DNA from: Nonomuraea aurantiaca
GTDB lineage: Bacteria > Actinomycetota > Actinomycetes > Streptosporangiales > Streptosporangiaceae
Direction of reading: 5' to 3'
Assembly (NCBI RefSeq): GCF_020215705.1
Contig: NZ_JAIWNB010000019.1
Coordinates: 62,001-126,000 of the forward strand
Length of the DNA stretch: 64,000 nt
In this document: positions 32,134 to 39,786 of the stretch, piece by piece
Position numbering within the stretch: the stretch's first letter is position 1
How the letters are laid out: each line of letters opens with the position of its first letter
Position numbers and translations under genes: made by a program
The notes under the pieces: model-generated
What the model saw: only the letters and a program-made list of their open reading frames with translations
The model's database searches: none
Told to the model about the DNA's origin: nothing

Positions 32134-34014
32134 CTAGCGGTCGCAGGTCGTGATCCGAGGATGCCAGTGGCAGGCGACGGCGGCGTATCCGCCCTCGTCG
32201 GGCACCGGCACCGACAGCCGGCCGCGGGGCCCGTCGACCACGTGGCTTTCGCGTACCAGGCCGGCCGGGCCGTCACGGACGACCTCGACCAGCCACCGGC
32301 CGCGCAGCATGCTCAGCGGCACGTCGAGCGTGCGCGCCGCGCCCGAGATCCCGGCCCCCACGAACCAGCGGTCGCCGCTGCGCCGGGCCAGCACCACGTG
32401 GTCGGCCGGGCGGCCGGACAGCAGCCGCGTCTCGTCCCAGGCGGTGGGCACCTGCTCGAGGAAGCGTTCGGCCTCCGGCCTGGCCTGGTAGGACTCGACG
32501 GTGCCCGCCAGATCCTGCAGGCCGGACTCGTACGTCACCGCCAGGCCCAGCTCGTGCGCGTCGGAGGTGGGCCGGCCCGCCCGGTGGAAGGCCATCGGCG
32601 TGTAGTCCATCGAGCCGACGACGTTCCTGGTGAAGGGCAGGGTGGTGATGTGGGCGGTGGTGAGCGTGCGCTTCTCGCCGCCGTGCACGCCCTCCATCGT
32701 CATCACGTGCGGCCAGGTGCGGTGGATGCCTTTGGGGATGGTCGAGCCGTGGAAGTTGACCAGGAGCCGGTTCGCCGCGGTCGCCGGCAGGATCTCGTCG
32801 TACCAGCGCAGCCGCTCCTGCGACTCGGAGTCCATGAAGTCGATCTTGACGCCGCGCACGCCCCAGCGGCTCAGGGTGGGCAGCCACAGCGCGCGTTCCT
32901 CCGGCGTGTCCAGATCGCGGAAGTGGATCCACACCACGATCCCCACGCCCTTGGCCCGCCCGTACTCCACGAGCCGCGGCATCCAGCTGGTGGTCGGCCA
33001 GTTTGGATCGGTGACGTCCCATTGGTCCTTCAGGAAGTACCACCCGGCGTCCACCGCCACGTACGGCCAGCCGCGCGCCGAGGCGTAGTCGACGAACGCC
33101 TGCTGCTTCTCCAGGCTCTGCCCCGCCTCCCTGCCGCCGGCGAGCCAGGTCCACAGCACCTGGCCCGGCGCGATCCAGGAGGTGTCGCGGACCCGGGAAT
33201 CGGGGGCGAGGTCGTCCACCAGCGTGGACTCGGTGACCGTGGCCAGGTCCCCGGCGATCAGCACCCGCCATGGGCTCTCGCCGGCCTGCACTTCTTCGTC
33301 CCAAAGCCGCAGACTGTAGGTGCCGGTGCCCTCCTCGTGCGCCAGTCGCGGCCCGGAGTAGCCGCCGTCGAGGCCGGACTCGGTGAACAGGACGTAGTGG
33401 CCGCCGGTCTCGAACAGCGCGGGCACCATGAAGTCGGCCGCGGGCGCGGTCAGGGCCGTGTACTGGACGAACGGGTTCTCGTAGTCGCGCCGGTGCTGGG
33501 CCAGCCAGGCGGTGGCGTTCCGGGGCAGCGTGTACGCGGACGTCTCGCGCAGGACGGGACCGTAGTCTTCCGGCAGCCGGTACCTGTAGGCGACGCCGTC
33601 CCGCGCGACCCTGACGACCAGGTCGAGCCGGGCACCGGTGGCGTTCGCGAAGGCGAACGTCGCCTCGCGCATGAGCGCCGACCGCCTGAGCCGCTTGCCC
33701 ACCGTGGTGGTGTAGTGCTCGGTCACCAGACGGTCGCGGCGATGCAGGAAGCGCAGTCCCTGGGACAGGTCGGCCCGTTCGGTGACGATGCCGACCGGGC
33801 TCGGCTCCAGGACACGGCCGCCGCGGTGCGTCGCGGCGAAGGTGAGGGTGCCCGCCTGGAGGTCGAGCGAGAGCTCCGCCGCCGGACCGCCGGGGAAGGC
33901 GGAGACCTTCCAGCTTCCGGGCGCACCTTGATCGGCCCAGGCGGGCAGGGCGGGCAGGAGACAGAGGCATAAGAGGAGGGCGGCGCACAGACGTATCGGT
34001 GTGGCGGTCGGCAT
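32134..34014 (-). CDS. Secreted GH97 glycosidase, probably retaining (alpha-galactosidase type)
   Basis: Exported 626-aa GH97 enzyme. Signal peptide ending 'LLPALPAWA'; N-terminal beta-sandwich 'APGSWKVSAFPGGPAAELSL'; central barrel with 'WTWLAGG', 'GWPYVAVDAGWY', 'VGIVVWIHFRD', 'GVRGVKIDFMDSESQERLRW' and 'NRLLVNFHGSTIPKGIHRTW'. The Asp in KIDFMDSE corresponds to the nucleophile of the retaining subgroup, favouring alpha-galactosidase over SusB-like inverting alpha-glucosidase. C-terminal beta domain is present. I used ATG 34014, which has AGGAG upstream. With GH95 downstream it suggests degradation of fucosylated and galactosylated plant or animal glycans. Confidence 0.92.
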   Translation of the reverse strand: MPTATPIRLCAALLLCLCLLPALPAWADQGAPGSWKVSAFPGGPAAELSLDLQAGTLTFAATHRGGRVLEPSPVGIVTERADLSQGLRFLHRRDRLVTEHYTTTVGKRLRRSALMREATFAFANATGARLDLVVRVARDGVAYRYRLPEDYGPVLRETSAYTLPRNATAWLAQHRRDYENPFVQYTALTAPAADFMVPALFETGGHYVLFTESGLDGGYSGPRLAHEEGTGTYSLRLWDEEVQAGESPWRVLIAGDLATVTESTLVDDLAPDSRVRDTSWIAPGQVLWTWLAGGREAGQSLEKQQAFVDYASARGWPYVAVDAGWYFLKDQWDVTDPNWPTTSWMPRLVEYGRAKGVGIVVWIHFRDLDTPEERALWLPTLSRWGVRGVKIDFMDSESQERLRWYDEILPATAANRLLVNFHGSTIPKGIHRTWPHVMTMEGVHGGEKRTLTTAHITTLPFTRNVVGSMDYTPMAFHRAGRPTSDAHELGLAVTYESGLQDLAGTVESYQARPEAERFLEQVPTAWDETRLLSGRPADHVVLARRSGDRWFVGAGISGAARTLDVPLSMLRGRWLVEVVRDGPAGLVRESHVVDGPRGRLSVPVPDEGGYAAVACHWHPRITTCDR

Positions 34015-34031
34015 GACAGCTCCTGAGGGCC

Positions 34032-34048
34032 ACATACATCGGATGTGT
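34032..34048. promoter_or_regulatory. Palindromic operator upstream of GH97-GH95 operon
   Basis: ACATACATCGGATGTGT contains the palindrome ACATC-G-GATGT (34036-34046), 22-32 bp upstream of the GH97 start. Its near-copy lies before GH95. The pattern fits a GntR- or LacI-type dimer site. The cognate regulator is not adjacent and cannot be named. Confidence 0.6.
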
Positions 34049-34442
34049 TCACGGATGGTAACCCGTGGAGGTCCGTTTGACCAGGGCCAAGATCGGACCT
34101 GTCTCCCGCGTGTCAGATCCCGGCGGCGCGCCGGCCTAACCTGACCGCGCGGCCGTACCTCGGTGCACGAGGCATCCGCACCCTGCGCCGCGGCGGATCG
34201 ATCGACCCGGTGGCCTGAGGCGGACTCCGGAACCCATGAAGCGCCGCGATGCCTTCATCGCGTAGCTGGTGGAACGCGGGGGTGAGCGCGTGAAGGGAGC
34301 TCGCTGACGTATCGCGGATGGCGTGGCGGCTGGCTGGGGACGAGCGGCGTCAAGGGAGATCGCCGGATCACGGTCATCATGGGTCCGCACAACATCGGCA
34401 CTGGTGCTGACAACGGCCATGATCAACCCATGGCAGCAAGAA
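34049..34442. other. Intergenic region, no gene recognised
   Basis: About 390 bp between the GH97 promoter and the tRNA cluster terminator. An open frame of 96 codons on the minus strand (34136-34426) has no recognisable family, signal or ribosome site, and I do not call it. The GH97 promoter should lie in the first 100 bp. Confidence 0.6.
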
Positions 34443-34476
34443 GCCCCAGCTTCCGGCAGGTGCCGTGGGCTGGGGC
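34443..34476 (-). terminator. Probable terminator of tRNA cluster
   Basis: GCCCCAGC at 34443-34450 pairs perfectly with GCTGGGGC at 34469-34476 (8-bp stem, 18-nt interior). On the minus strand it follows tRNA-Val by about 34 bp and is followed by TTCTT, a weak T-tract. Confidence 0.65.
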
Positions 34477-34509
34477 CATAACCCCTGTTTGACCAGGTCT
34501 TGCGCTAAA

Positions 34510-34584
34510 TGGTGGACGATACTGGGATTGAACCAGTGACCCCTTCCGTGTCAGGGAAGTGCTCTCCCGCTGAGCTAATCGTCC
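34510..34584 (-). tRNA. tRNA-Val (GAC)
   Basis: Minus strand reads GGACGATTAGCTCAGCGGGA at the 5' end. The acceptor stem GGACGAT pairs with ATCGTCC. The anticodon loop CTGACAC gives anticodon GAC. The T-arm is GGTTCAATCC. A 3' CCA is encoded (34510-34512). It is the last of three adjacent tRNAs. Confidence 0.97.
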
Positions 34585-34588
34585 TGGG

Positions 34589-34659
34589 AGGTGGAGACGG
34601 GATTTGAACCCGTGTAGACGGCTTTGCAGGCCGTTGCCTCGCCTCTCGGCCACTCCACC
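34589..34659 (-). tRNA. tRNA-Cys (GCA)
   Basis: Acceptor GGTGGAG pairs with CTCCACC. D-arm is TGGCCGAGAGGC. The anticodon stem-loop ACGGC-CTGCAAA-GCCGT gives anticodon GCA. The discriminator is U, as expected for Cys. CCA is not encoded. 71 nt. It lies 4 bp from tRNA-Val. Confidence 0.97.
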
Positions 34660-34674
34660 GAGCCGGAAGCTCCG

Positions 34675-34746
34675 AGCGGAAGACGGGATTCGAACCCGCG
34701 ACCCTCACCTTGGCAAGGTGATGCTCTACCACTGAGCCACTTCCGC
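34675..34746 (-). tRNA. tRNA-Gly (GCC)
   Basis: Acceptor GCGGAAG pairs with CTTCCGC. D-arm is TGGCTCAGTGGTAGAGC. The anticodon stem-loop TCACC-TTGCCAA-GGTGA gives GCC. T-arm is GGGTTCGAATCCC. CCA is not encoded. First of the Gly-Cys-Val cluster. Confidence 0.97.
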
Positions 34747-34780
34747 GTTGTCTCCGCTGGTGTGCGGCGACGAGAGAACT

Positions 34781-35293
34781 CTAGCGAATCCTGGCCGAGT
34801 CCCCAAACCGGAGGGTTCCCACCTGCTCGGCGTACCAGGTGATCCCGGACACGTGCTCGGCGATCTCGCGCAGGGTCCAGTTGGGGGAGTGCGGCCGGTC
34901 CCAGGCGTCTGGGACCGTGGCGTAGCGGTTCACGTAGGACCGGCCCAGGCGGGTCCAGCGGGAGCGGGCCTCGGCCAGGTCCAGCTCCGTGAAGCGGGCC
35001 CAGTCGGCCTCCAGCGTCACCATCCGGCCGTGCCAGTGGTCGTCCTGCGGGGTGGCGCCCGCCAGGAGCGCCTCGACTTCGGCGAGGTGGTCGATGAGGT
35101 GGTCCTGGATGCGGCGTACGGCTTTCGCCGGGGTCCACAGGTTGGCCCCGTCGGTCACGATGGGGGTGCCGTCCCAGGCGAGCCAGGTCTCGGCGATGGT
35201 GAGGCACCGGTCGACGGCTTCGGCGACGAGGAGTGCGGGGTTGTCCGTCGCCTCGGCAGCGACATGGGCGGGGTTGGTGGCGTTGCCTGTCAT
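34781..35293 (-). CDS. DinB-like four-helix protein (putative)
   Basis: A 170-aa soluble protein without signal peptide. It is His- and Trp-rich and mostly helical, with 'IQDHLIDHLAEVEALLAG', 'DDHWHGRMVTLEADWARF' and 'NWTLREIAEHVSGITWYAEQ'. The last motif resembles the C-terminal metal-binding helix of DinB/mycothiol-transferase proteins (HxxE/H patterns). No specific substrate can be suggested. It is located just upstream (on the minus strand) of the tRNA cluster, probably as a separate transcript. Confidence 0.6.
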   Translation of the reverse strand: MTGNATNPAHVAAEATDNPALLVAEAVDRCLTIAETWLAWDGTPIVTDGANLWTPAKAVRRIQDHLIDHLAEVEALLAGATPQDDHWHGRMVTLEADWARFTELDLAEARSRWTRLGRSYVNRYATVPDAWDRPHSPNWTLREIAEHVSGITWYAEQVGTLRFGDSARIR

Positions 35294-35382
35294 GGGGTCG
35301 ATCGTGGCCGTGGAACGGTTGGGGCGGCGTCTAAGCGTGGTTGCGTCTGGAGGTCGCGACGGCCCGGCCAGGGGAGCCGAGG

Positions 35383-36165
35383 TCAGCCGATGGTGTGGCC
35401 GCCGTTGACGGTGATCCGTTCGCCCGTCACGAACGCCGCCGCCTCCGAGGCCAGGAAGGACACCGCGCCCGCCACGTCGTCAGGCGTGCCCATCCGGCCG
35501 AGCGGGACGTGCGCCCGGTACGTCGCCAGCTCCTCAGCGCCGATCTCGGCGTGCCGTTCGACGGGGATGAAGCCGGGCGCGACGAGGTTCACCGTGACGC
35601 CGTGCGGTCCCAGCTCGCGGGCCCATGCCCGGGTGAGCTCGTGCTGGGCGGCCTTTGCGGCGATGTAGGCGGACATGCCGGGTAGGGCGCGGTCCACGAT
35701 GTCCGAGCCGATCTGGATCACGCGGCCCCGGCCTCGTGCCTTCATGCCCGGTAAGGCCGCCTGGATGAGGAGCGTGGGGCTCTTGACGAAGAAGTGGAGC
35801 TGGTCCAGGTGCGTCTGCCAGGTGAGATCCTCGAACGCGACCTTCGGCTGGGCGCCCGTCGCGTTGAGGACCAGCACCTCCACGGGGCCCAGCCGGTCGG
35901 TGACCTGGGCGACCAGTTCGGCCGTCGCGGTCTCGTCGGTGACGTCCCCCGCGAACGCCTCGGCGGATCCACCGGCGGCGCGGATGCCGGCGGCGACCTG
36001 CTGGGCGCTCTCCTGCCCGGAGTGGTAGCCGACGGCCACGGTGTGGCCGTCGGCGCCCAACCTGCGGGCGATCACGGCGCCCAGGCCGCGGGACGCTCCG
36101 GTGACGAGCGCGACGCCGGCTCCTGCTGACGAAGCGCCGGCTCCTGCTGCGGACGGGACTGCCAA
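35383..36165 (-). CDS. SDR-family oxidoreductase (3-oxoacyl-reductase-like)
   Basis: A 260-aa classical SDR. After an Ala/Gly/Ser-rich N-terminus ('SAAGAGASSAGAG', itself a small repeat) come 'ALVTGASRGLGAVIARRL' (cofactor site), 'FAGDVTDETATAELVAQV' and 'VLVLNATGAQPKV'. The catalytic Ser is in 'VIQIGSDIVD', YIAAK holds the Tyr/Lys, and 'VNLVAPGFIPVERH' and 'FVTGERITVNGGHTIG' close the fold. I chose TTG 36165 because AGGGGG is 5 nt upstream; longer frames run into the divergent ArsR gene. Substrate unknown. Confidence 0.88.
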   Translation of the reverse strand: MAVPSAAGAGASSAGAGVALVTGASRGLGAVIARRLGADGHTVAVGYHSGQESAQQVAAGIRAAGGSAEAFAGDVTDETATAELVAQVTDRLGPVEVLVLNATGAQPKVAFEDLTWQTHLDQLHFFVKSPTLLIQAALPGMKARGRGRVIQIGSDIVDRALPGMSAYIAAKAAQHELTRAWARELGPHGVTVNLVAPGFIPVERHAEIGAEELATYRAHVPLGRMGTPDDVAGAVSFLASEAAAFVTGERITVNGGHTIG

Positions 36166-36271
36166 CTCGACCCCCTGACTAGGCTCTCCCGGCAGCCTAA
36201 TCGGGCGCCGGCCGCTGGGTGGGGGGCCATGCTTCGACCACCGGCGAAATGTCCATGGGTTAGCGTCAAGT

Positions 36272-36985
36272 ATGGCCGCCGAACACATCGCCCACGACTC
36301 CGACATCGCGCCCGTCGCGGCGCTCATAGCCGATCCCACCAGGGCGGCCATACTCACCGCGCTGCTCGGCGGTCGCGCGCTGGCCGCCGGGGAGCTCGCC
36401 AGGCTGTCCGGCGTGAGCGCCGCCACCGCGAGCGCGCACCTGTCCCGCCTGCTCGACGGGCGGCTCGTCGACGTCGTACGGCAGGGCCGCCACCGCTACT
36501 ACCGCCTGGCCGGCCACGAGGTCGCCGAGGTGCTGGAGGTGCTGGCCAGGGTGAGCACCCGGCCGCCCATCCGGTCCCTGCGCCAGTCGCGCCAGGCCAG
36601 GCTGCTGGAGGAGGCGCGTACGTGCTACGACCACCTGGCCGGGCGGGCCGGTGTGGCGCTGTTCGACCAGCTGGTCCAGGGCGGTTTCCTGGTGAACCAG
36701 GAGGTCACGGACAAGGGGGAGCGGCTGCTGGCGAGGCTCGGGGTGGACGTGGCGGGGGTACGGAAGGCCAGGCGGCGGTTCGCCCCGGAATGCCTGGACT
36801 GGACCGAGCGCCGGGCCCACCTCGGCGGGGCCCTTGGCGCGGCGGTGACCGGCGCGTTGCTGGAGCACGGCTGGTACCGGCAGGGCGCCGTTCCCCGGGC
36901 GGTGATGCTGACCGACGAGGGCAGGGAAGGGCTGGCCGCCCTGTTCGCCGGTAAGGAGCTAACATCACATACGCCGGTTACCTAA
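36272..36985 (+). CDS. ArsR-family winged-helix regulator
   Basis: A 237-aa regulator. The ArsR-type HTH spans residues about 15-85 ('IADPTRAAILTALLGGRALA', 'ELARLSGVSAATASAHLSRL', 'GRHRYYRLAGHEVAEVLEVL'), followed by a long C-terminal domain with no metal-site Cys cluster. The ATG at 36272 has no clear Shine-Dalgarno, which could mean a leaderless transcript. The histidine ammonia-lyase gene starts 16 bp downstream on the same strand, so the two are likely co-transcribed and it may control histidine use. It is divergent from an SDR. Confidence 0.88.
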   Translation: MAAEHIAHDSDIAPVAALIADPTRAAILTALLGGRALAAGELARLSGVSAATASAHLSRLLDGRLVDVVRQGRHRYYRLAGHEVAEVLEVLARVSTRPPIRSLRQSRQARLLEEARTCYDHLAGRAGVALFDQLVQGGFLVNQEVTDKGERLLARLGVDVAGVRKARRRFAPECLDWTERRAHLGGALGAAVTGALLEHGWYRQGAVPRAVMLTDEGREGLAALFAGKELTSHTPVT

Positions 36986-37001
36986 GCAGGAGAGTCACAT
37001 C

Positions 37002-38552
37002 ATGCGCGACAACGGAGTCGTGAACGTCGGTCCAGAGCCCCTCACCTTCGACGACGTCATCAGGGTGGCCCGTCACGGCGCCGCCGTACAGCTCACCGAC
37101 GACGCCATCGCCGCGATCTCCGCGGCCCGGCAGCTGGTCGACGAGCTGGCCGAGAGCGCGGTGCCCGCCTATGGGATCTCGACCGGGTTCGGGGCCCTGG
37201 CCACGCGGCACATCGACCCGGCTCTGCGCGCCCAGCTCCAGCGCTCGCTGGTCCGCAGCCACGCCGCGGGCAACGGCCCCGAGGTCGAGACCGAGGTGGT
37301 GCGCGCGCTCATGCTGCTGCGCCTGCACACGCTGGCCACCGGCCACACCGGCATCCGGCCGACCACCGCGAAGACGCTGGCCGCGCTCATCAGCGCGGGC
37401 ATCACGCCGGTCGTGCACGAGTACGGCAGCCTCGGCTGCTCGGGCGATCTGGCGCCGCTGGCGCACGTGGCGCTCACCCTGATGGGCGAGGGCGTCGTAC
37501 GGGATGAGTCCGGAAATATCACTGCGGCGGAAGAGGCGCTCAAGCAGGCGGGCATCGAGCCCGTCGAGCTGGCCGCCAAGGAGGGCCTCGCGCTCATCAA
37601 CGGTACGGACGGCATGCTCGGCATGCTCATCCTGGCCATCGACGACCTGACCAGGCTCGTCAGGACCGCCGACGTGAGCGCCGCGATGAGCGTCGAGGGG
37701 TTGCTGGGCACCGACCGCGTCTTCGCCCCCGAACTGCAGGCGCTGCGGCCGCAGCCCGGCCAGGCCCTCTCCGCCGCCAATATGATGAAAATTCTGGATC
37801 AATCGGGCATCATGGCGAGCCACCGCGACCCGGCCGCCTGCACCCGCGTCCAGGACGCCTACTCCCTGCGCTGCGCCCCCCAGGTGGCCGGAGCCGCCCG
37901 CGATACGATCGCCCACGCCGCGAACGTGGCCACCTGGGAGCTGGCCAGCGCCGTGGACAACCCCGCCGTGCTCTCCGACGGCCGCGTCGAGTCCAACGGC
38001 AACTTCCACGGCGCCCCCGTCGCCTACGTACTGGACTTCCTGGCCATCGTCGCCGCCGACCTGGCCTCGATGTCCGAACGCCGCACCGACCGCTTCCTGG
38101 ACGTGGCGCGCAACCACGGCCTGCCGGCGTTCCTGGCCGACGACCCCGGTGTCGACTCCGGCCACATGATCGCCCAGTACACCCAGGCGGCCATCGTCTC
38201 CGAGCTCAAGCGGCTCGCCGCACCCGCCAGCGTGGACTCGATCCCCAGCTCCGCCATGCAGGAGGACCACGTCTCCATGGGCTGGTCGGCGGCCCGCAAG
38301 CTGCGCAAGTCGGTCGACGGCCTCACCCGGGTGCTGGCCGTCGAGGTGCTCGCCGCCGCCCGCGCCCTCGACCTGCGCGCCCCGCTGGAGCCGGCGCCCG
38401 CCACCGGCGCGGTGGTCAAGGCGCTGCGCGAGACCGTCCCGGGGCCCGGCCCCGACCGCTTCCTGGCGCCGGAGATCGAGTCCGCCGTCCGCCTGGTCGC
38501 CGACGGCGGCGTGGTCACCGCCGCCGAGTCCGTCACGGGCCGCCTGGCGTAA
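37002..38552 (+). CDS. hutH: Histidine ammonia-lyase
   Basis: Cytoplasmic lyase converting L-histidine to urocanate and ammonia, first step of the Hut pathway. 516 aa, full length. The MIO prosthetic-group triad is Cys146-Ser147-Gly148 in 'YGSLGCSGDLAPL', with Cys replacing the more common Ala, as in other actinobacterial enzymes. Other signatures: 'YGISTGFGALATRHI', 'GLALINGTDGMLG', 'QDAYSLRCAPQVAGAARDTI', 'NPAVLSDGRVESNGNFHGAP'. ATG 37002 has AGGAG upstream. No hutU, hutI or transporter genes are alongside; only an ArsR regulator precedes it. Confidence 0.97.
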   Translation: MRDNGVVNVGPEPLTFDDVIRVARHGAAVQLTDDAIAAISAARQLVDELAESAVPAYGISTGFGALATRHIDPALRAQLQRSLVRSHAAGNGPEVETEVVRALMLLRLHTLATGHTGIRPTTAKTLAALISAGITPVVHEYGSLGCSGDLAPLAHVALTLMGEGVVRDESGNITAAEEALKQAGIEPVELAAKEGLALINGTDGMLGMLILAIDDLTRLVRTADVSAAMSVEGLLGTDRVFAPELQALRPQPGQALSAANMMKILDQSGIMASHRDPAACTRVQDAYSLRCAPQVAGAARDTIAHAANVATWELASAVDNPAVLSDGRVESNGNFHGAPVAYVLDFLAIVAADLASMSERRTDRFLDVARNHGLPAFLADDPGVDSGHMIAQYTQAAIVSELKRLAAPASVDSIPSSAMQEDHVSMGWSAARKLRKSVDGLTRVLAVEVLAAARALDLRAPLEPAPATGAVVKALRETVPGPGPDRFLAPEIESAVRLVADGGVVTAAESVTGRLA

Positions 38553-38580
38553 TTTTTCGCCATATTTCGATCCCGCGCTG

Positions 38581-39735
38581 CTAGGGCAGCGCGACGATCG
38601 CGTCCATCTCCAGCAGCAGCCCCGGCATGAACAGCTTCGACACCTCCACGGTCGTGCTCGCGGGCGGCGTCCCCGGGAAGTACTTGCGGCGCACCTGCCC
38701 GTACGCCACCCGATCGTCCATGTTCGTGAGGTACGTCCGGAGGAACGCCACGTCCTCGAACCCCGCCCCCTGATCGGCGAGAATCCGCCCCAGGCACTGG
38801 AAAACGTGCTCGGCCTGAGCCGCCATGTCCCCCTCCCCGACGAGCTGCCCGTTCGCGTCGAAGGCCGCCTGCCCGGAGACGTACAGCATGTCGCCCACCC
38901 GTACGGCATGGGAGTAGAAGCCGTTCGTGGCCGGCACCGTTGCGGGGTTGATCGGCACGGCCCGGTGCGCGGGCCGCCCGCCGACGTGGGCGGCGATCGC
39001 CGTTACGTCGTGGTCGCCGAGCCCGGCCGCCTCGGCCTCCTGCAGGCGTGCGCGGGCCGCGGTGGCCAGGGTGGCGGCCGGCCAGGCGGCCAGCGTCAGA
39101 TCCTTGGCCGCCAGGCCGAGCGCGTAGCGGGTCTCGGGGGCGGGCGTGCGCAGGCGTTCGGCCAGGACGCCCAGCGGGGTGCCCGACAGCACCTCGGCCA
39201 GGGCGTCACGGTCCACCCCGTGCGCCTCCCCGTACGCGTACGTCTCCGCCAGCAGCACCTGGGCCGGCACGAGGGCGCTCATGACGGCGAGTTTCATCGC
39301 CGCGCCCGCCCCCGGCGGCCCGCACTCGCGCGCGGTGCCGAACACCGACAGCACCTCGCGCACGCCCGTCAGGTCACCGCCCGCCAGCACGGTCAGCGTG
39401 CCGTCGGCCGCGGGACCGACGCTGCCCAGCACGGGCGCGTCCACCAGCTTGACGGACGCGGGCAGCAGCGCGCGCAGCTCCCGCACCGCCTCCGGGCCGA
39501 TCGTGGACATCTCCACCACCGTCGCGTCGGGCCGCAGCCCGGGCAGCGCGGCCGTCAGCACCTCGCGTACGGCGGCCGGGTCACGCAGCATCGTGATGAC
39601 CAGCTCCGCCCCGTCGACCGCCTCGGCGACGGGAACACCGGTCCCGCGCCGCCATGTCGTCACCTGATGCCCGGCCTCGCTGAGCCGCCGGGCCATGGGG
39701 ACGCCCATGCGTCCCTGTCCGAGAAATGCAATCAC
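38581..39735 (-). CDS. Beta-hydroxyacid dehydrogenase-like / RidA fusion protein
   Basis: A 384-aa two-domain protein. Residues 1-245 are a 6PGDH/3-hydroxyisobutyrate-dehydrogenase-like domain: 'IAFLGQGRMGVPMARRLSEA', 'VVEMSTIGPEAVRE', 'VDAPVLGSVGPAADGTLTVL', and the Lys in 'GAGAAMKLAVMSALV' (the Asn usually four residues later is Met here). Residues about 262-384 are a complete RidA/YjgF domain: 'NGFYSHAVRVGDMLYVSGQA', 'FLRTYLTNMDDRVAYGQVRR', 'PPASTTVEVSKLFMPGLLLE', including the Arg and Glu lining the imine site. RidA hydrolyses reactive enamines/imines, so the fusion may reduce an oxo/imino acid and clear by-products. Start is GTG 39735. Divergent from a LysR gene. Confidence 0.9.
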   Translation of the reverse strand: MIAFLGQGRMGVPMARRLSEAGHQVTTWRRGTGVPVAEAVDGAELVITMLRDPAAVREVLTAALPGLRPDATVVEMSTIGPEAVRELRALLPASVKLVDAPVLGSVGPAADGTLTVLAGGDLTGVREVLSVFGTARECGPPGAGAAMKLAVMSALVPAQVLLAETYAYGEAHGVDRDALAEVLSGTPLGVLAERLRTPAPETRYALGLAAKDLTLAAWPAATLATAARARLQEAEAAGLGDHDVTAIAAHVGGRPAHRAVPINPATVPATNGFYSHAVRVGDMLYVSGQAAFDANGQLVGEGDMAAQAEHVFQCLGRILADQGAGFEDVAFLRTYLTNMDDRVAYGQVRRKYFPGTPPASTTVEVSKLFMPGLLLEMDAIVALP

Positions 39736-39786
39736 ATCCCCCAGTTAACTGACATGCGAGGCATTCCACCACCGACTAGATTGCAT
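39726..39786. promoter_or_regulatory. LysR divergent control region with inverted repeats
   Basis: Only 49 bp separate the divergent starts. ATGCAATC (39726-39733) and GATTGCAT (39779-39786) are a perfect 8-bp inverted repeat overlapping the start codons of both genes. Between them are the palindromes CAGTTAACTG (39742-39751) and ATGC-GAG-GCAT (39754-39764). This is a plausible site for the LysR protein; the exact box is not assigned. Confidence 0.5.

Noticed and set aside
29751..32153. 800-codon open frame on the plus strand
   Set aside because: Antisense to the GH95 gene, with no recognisable motif and skewed composition. The minus-strand GH95 motifs are unambiguous.
32273..34039. 588-codon open frame on the minus strand in another phase
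   Set aside because: Overlaps the GH97 gene in a different frame; Arg/Gly/Pro-rich without motifs.
34136..34426. Possible 96-aa protein on the minus strand between GH97 and the tRNAs
   Set aside because: No ribosome site, no hydrophobic core or family resemblance; composition like a random GC-rich frame.
34510..34746. tRNA cluster considered as an integration site for a mobile element
   Set aside because: No integrase, no duplicated tRNA 3' end and no change in composition nearby.
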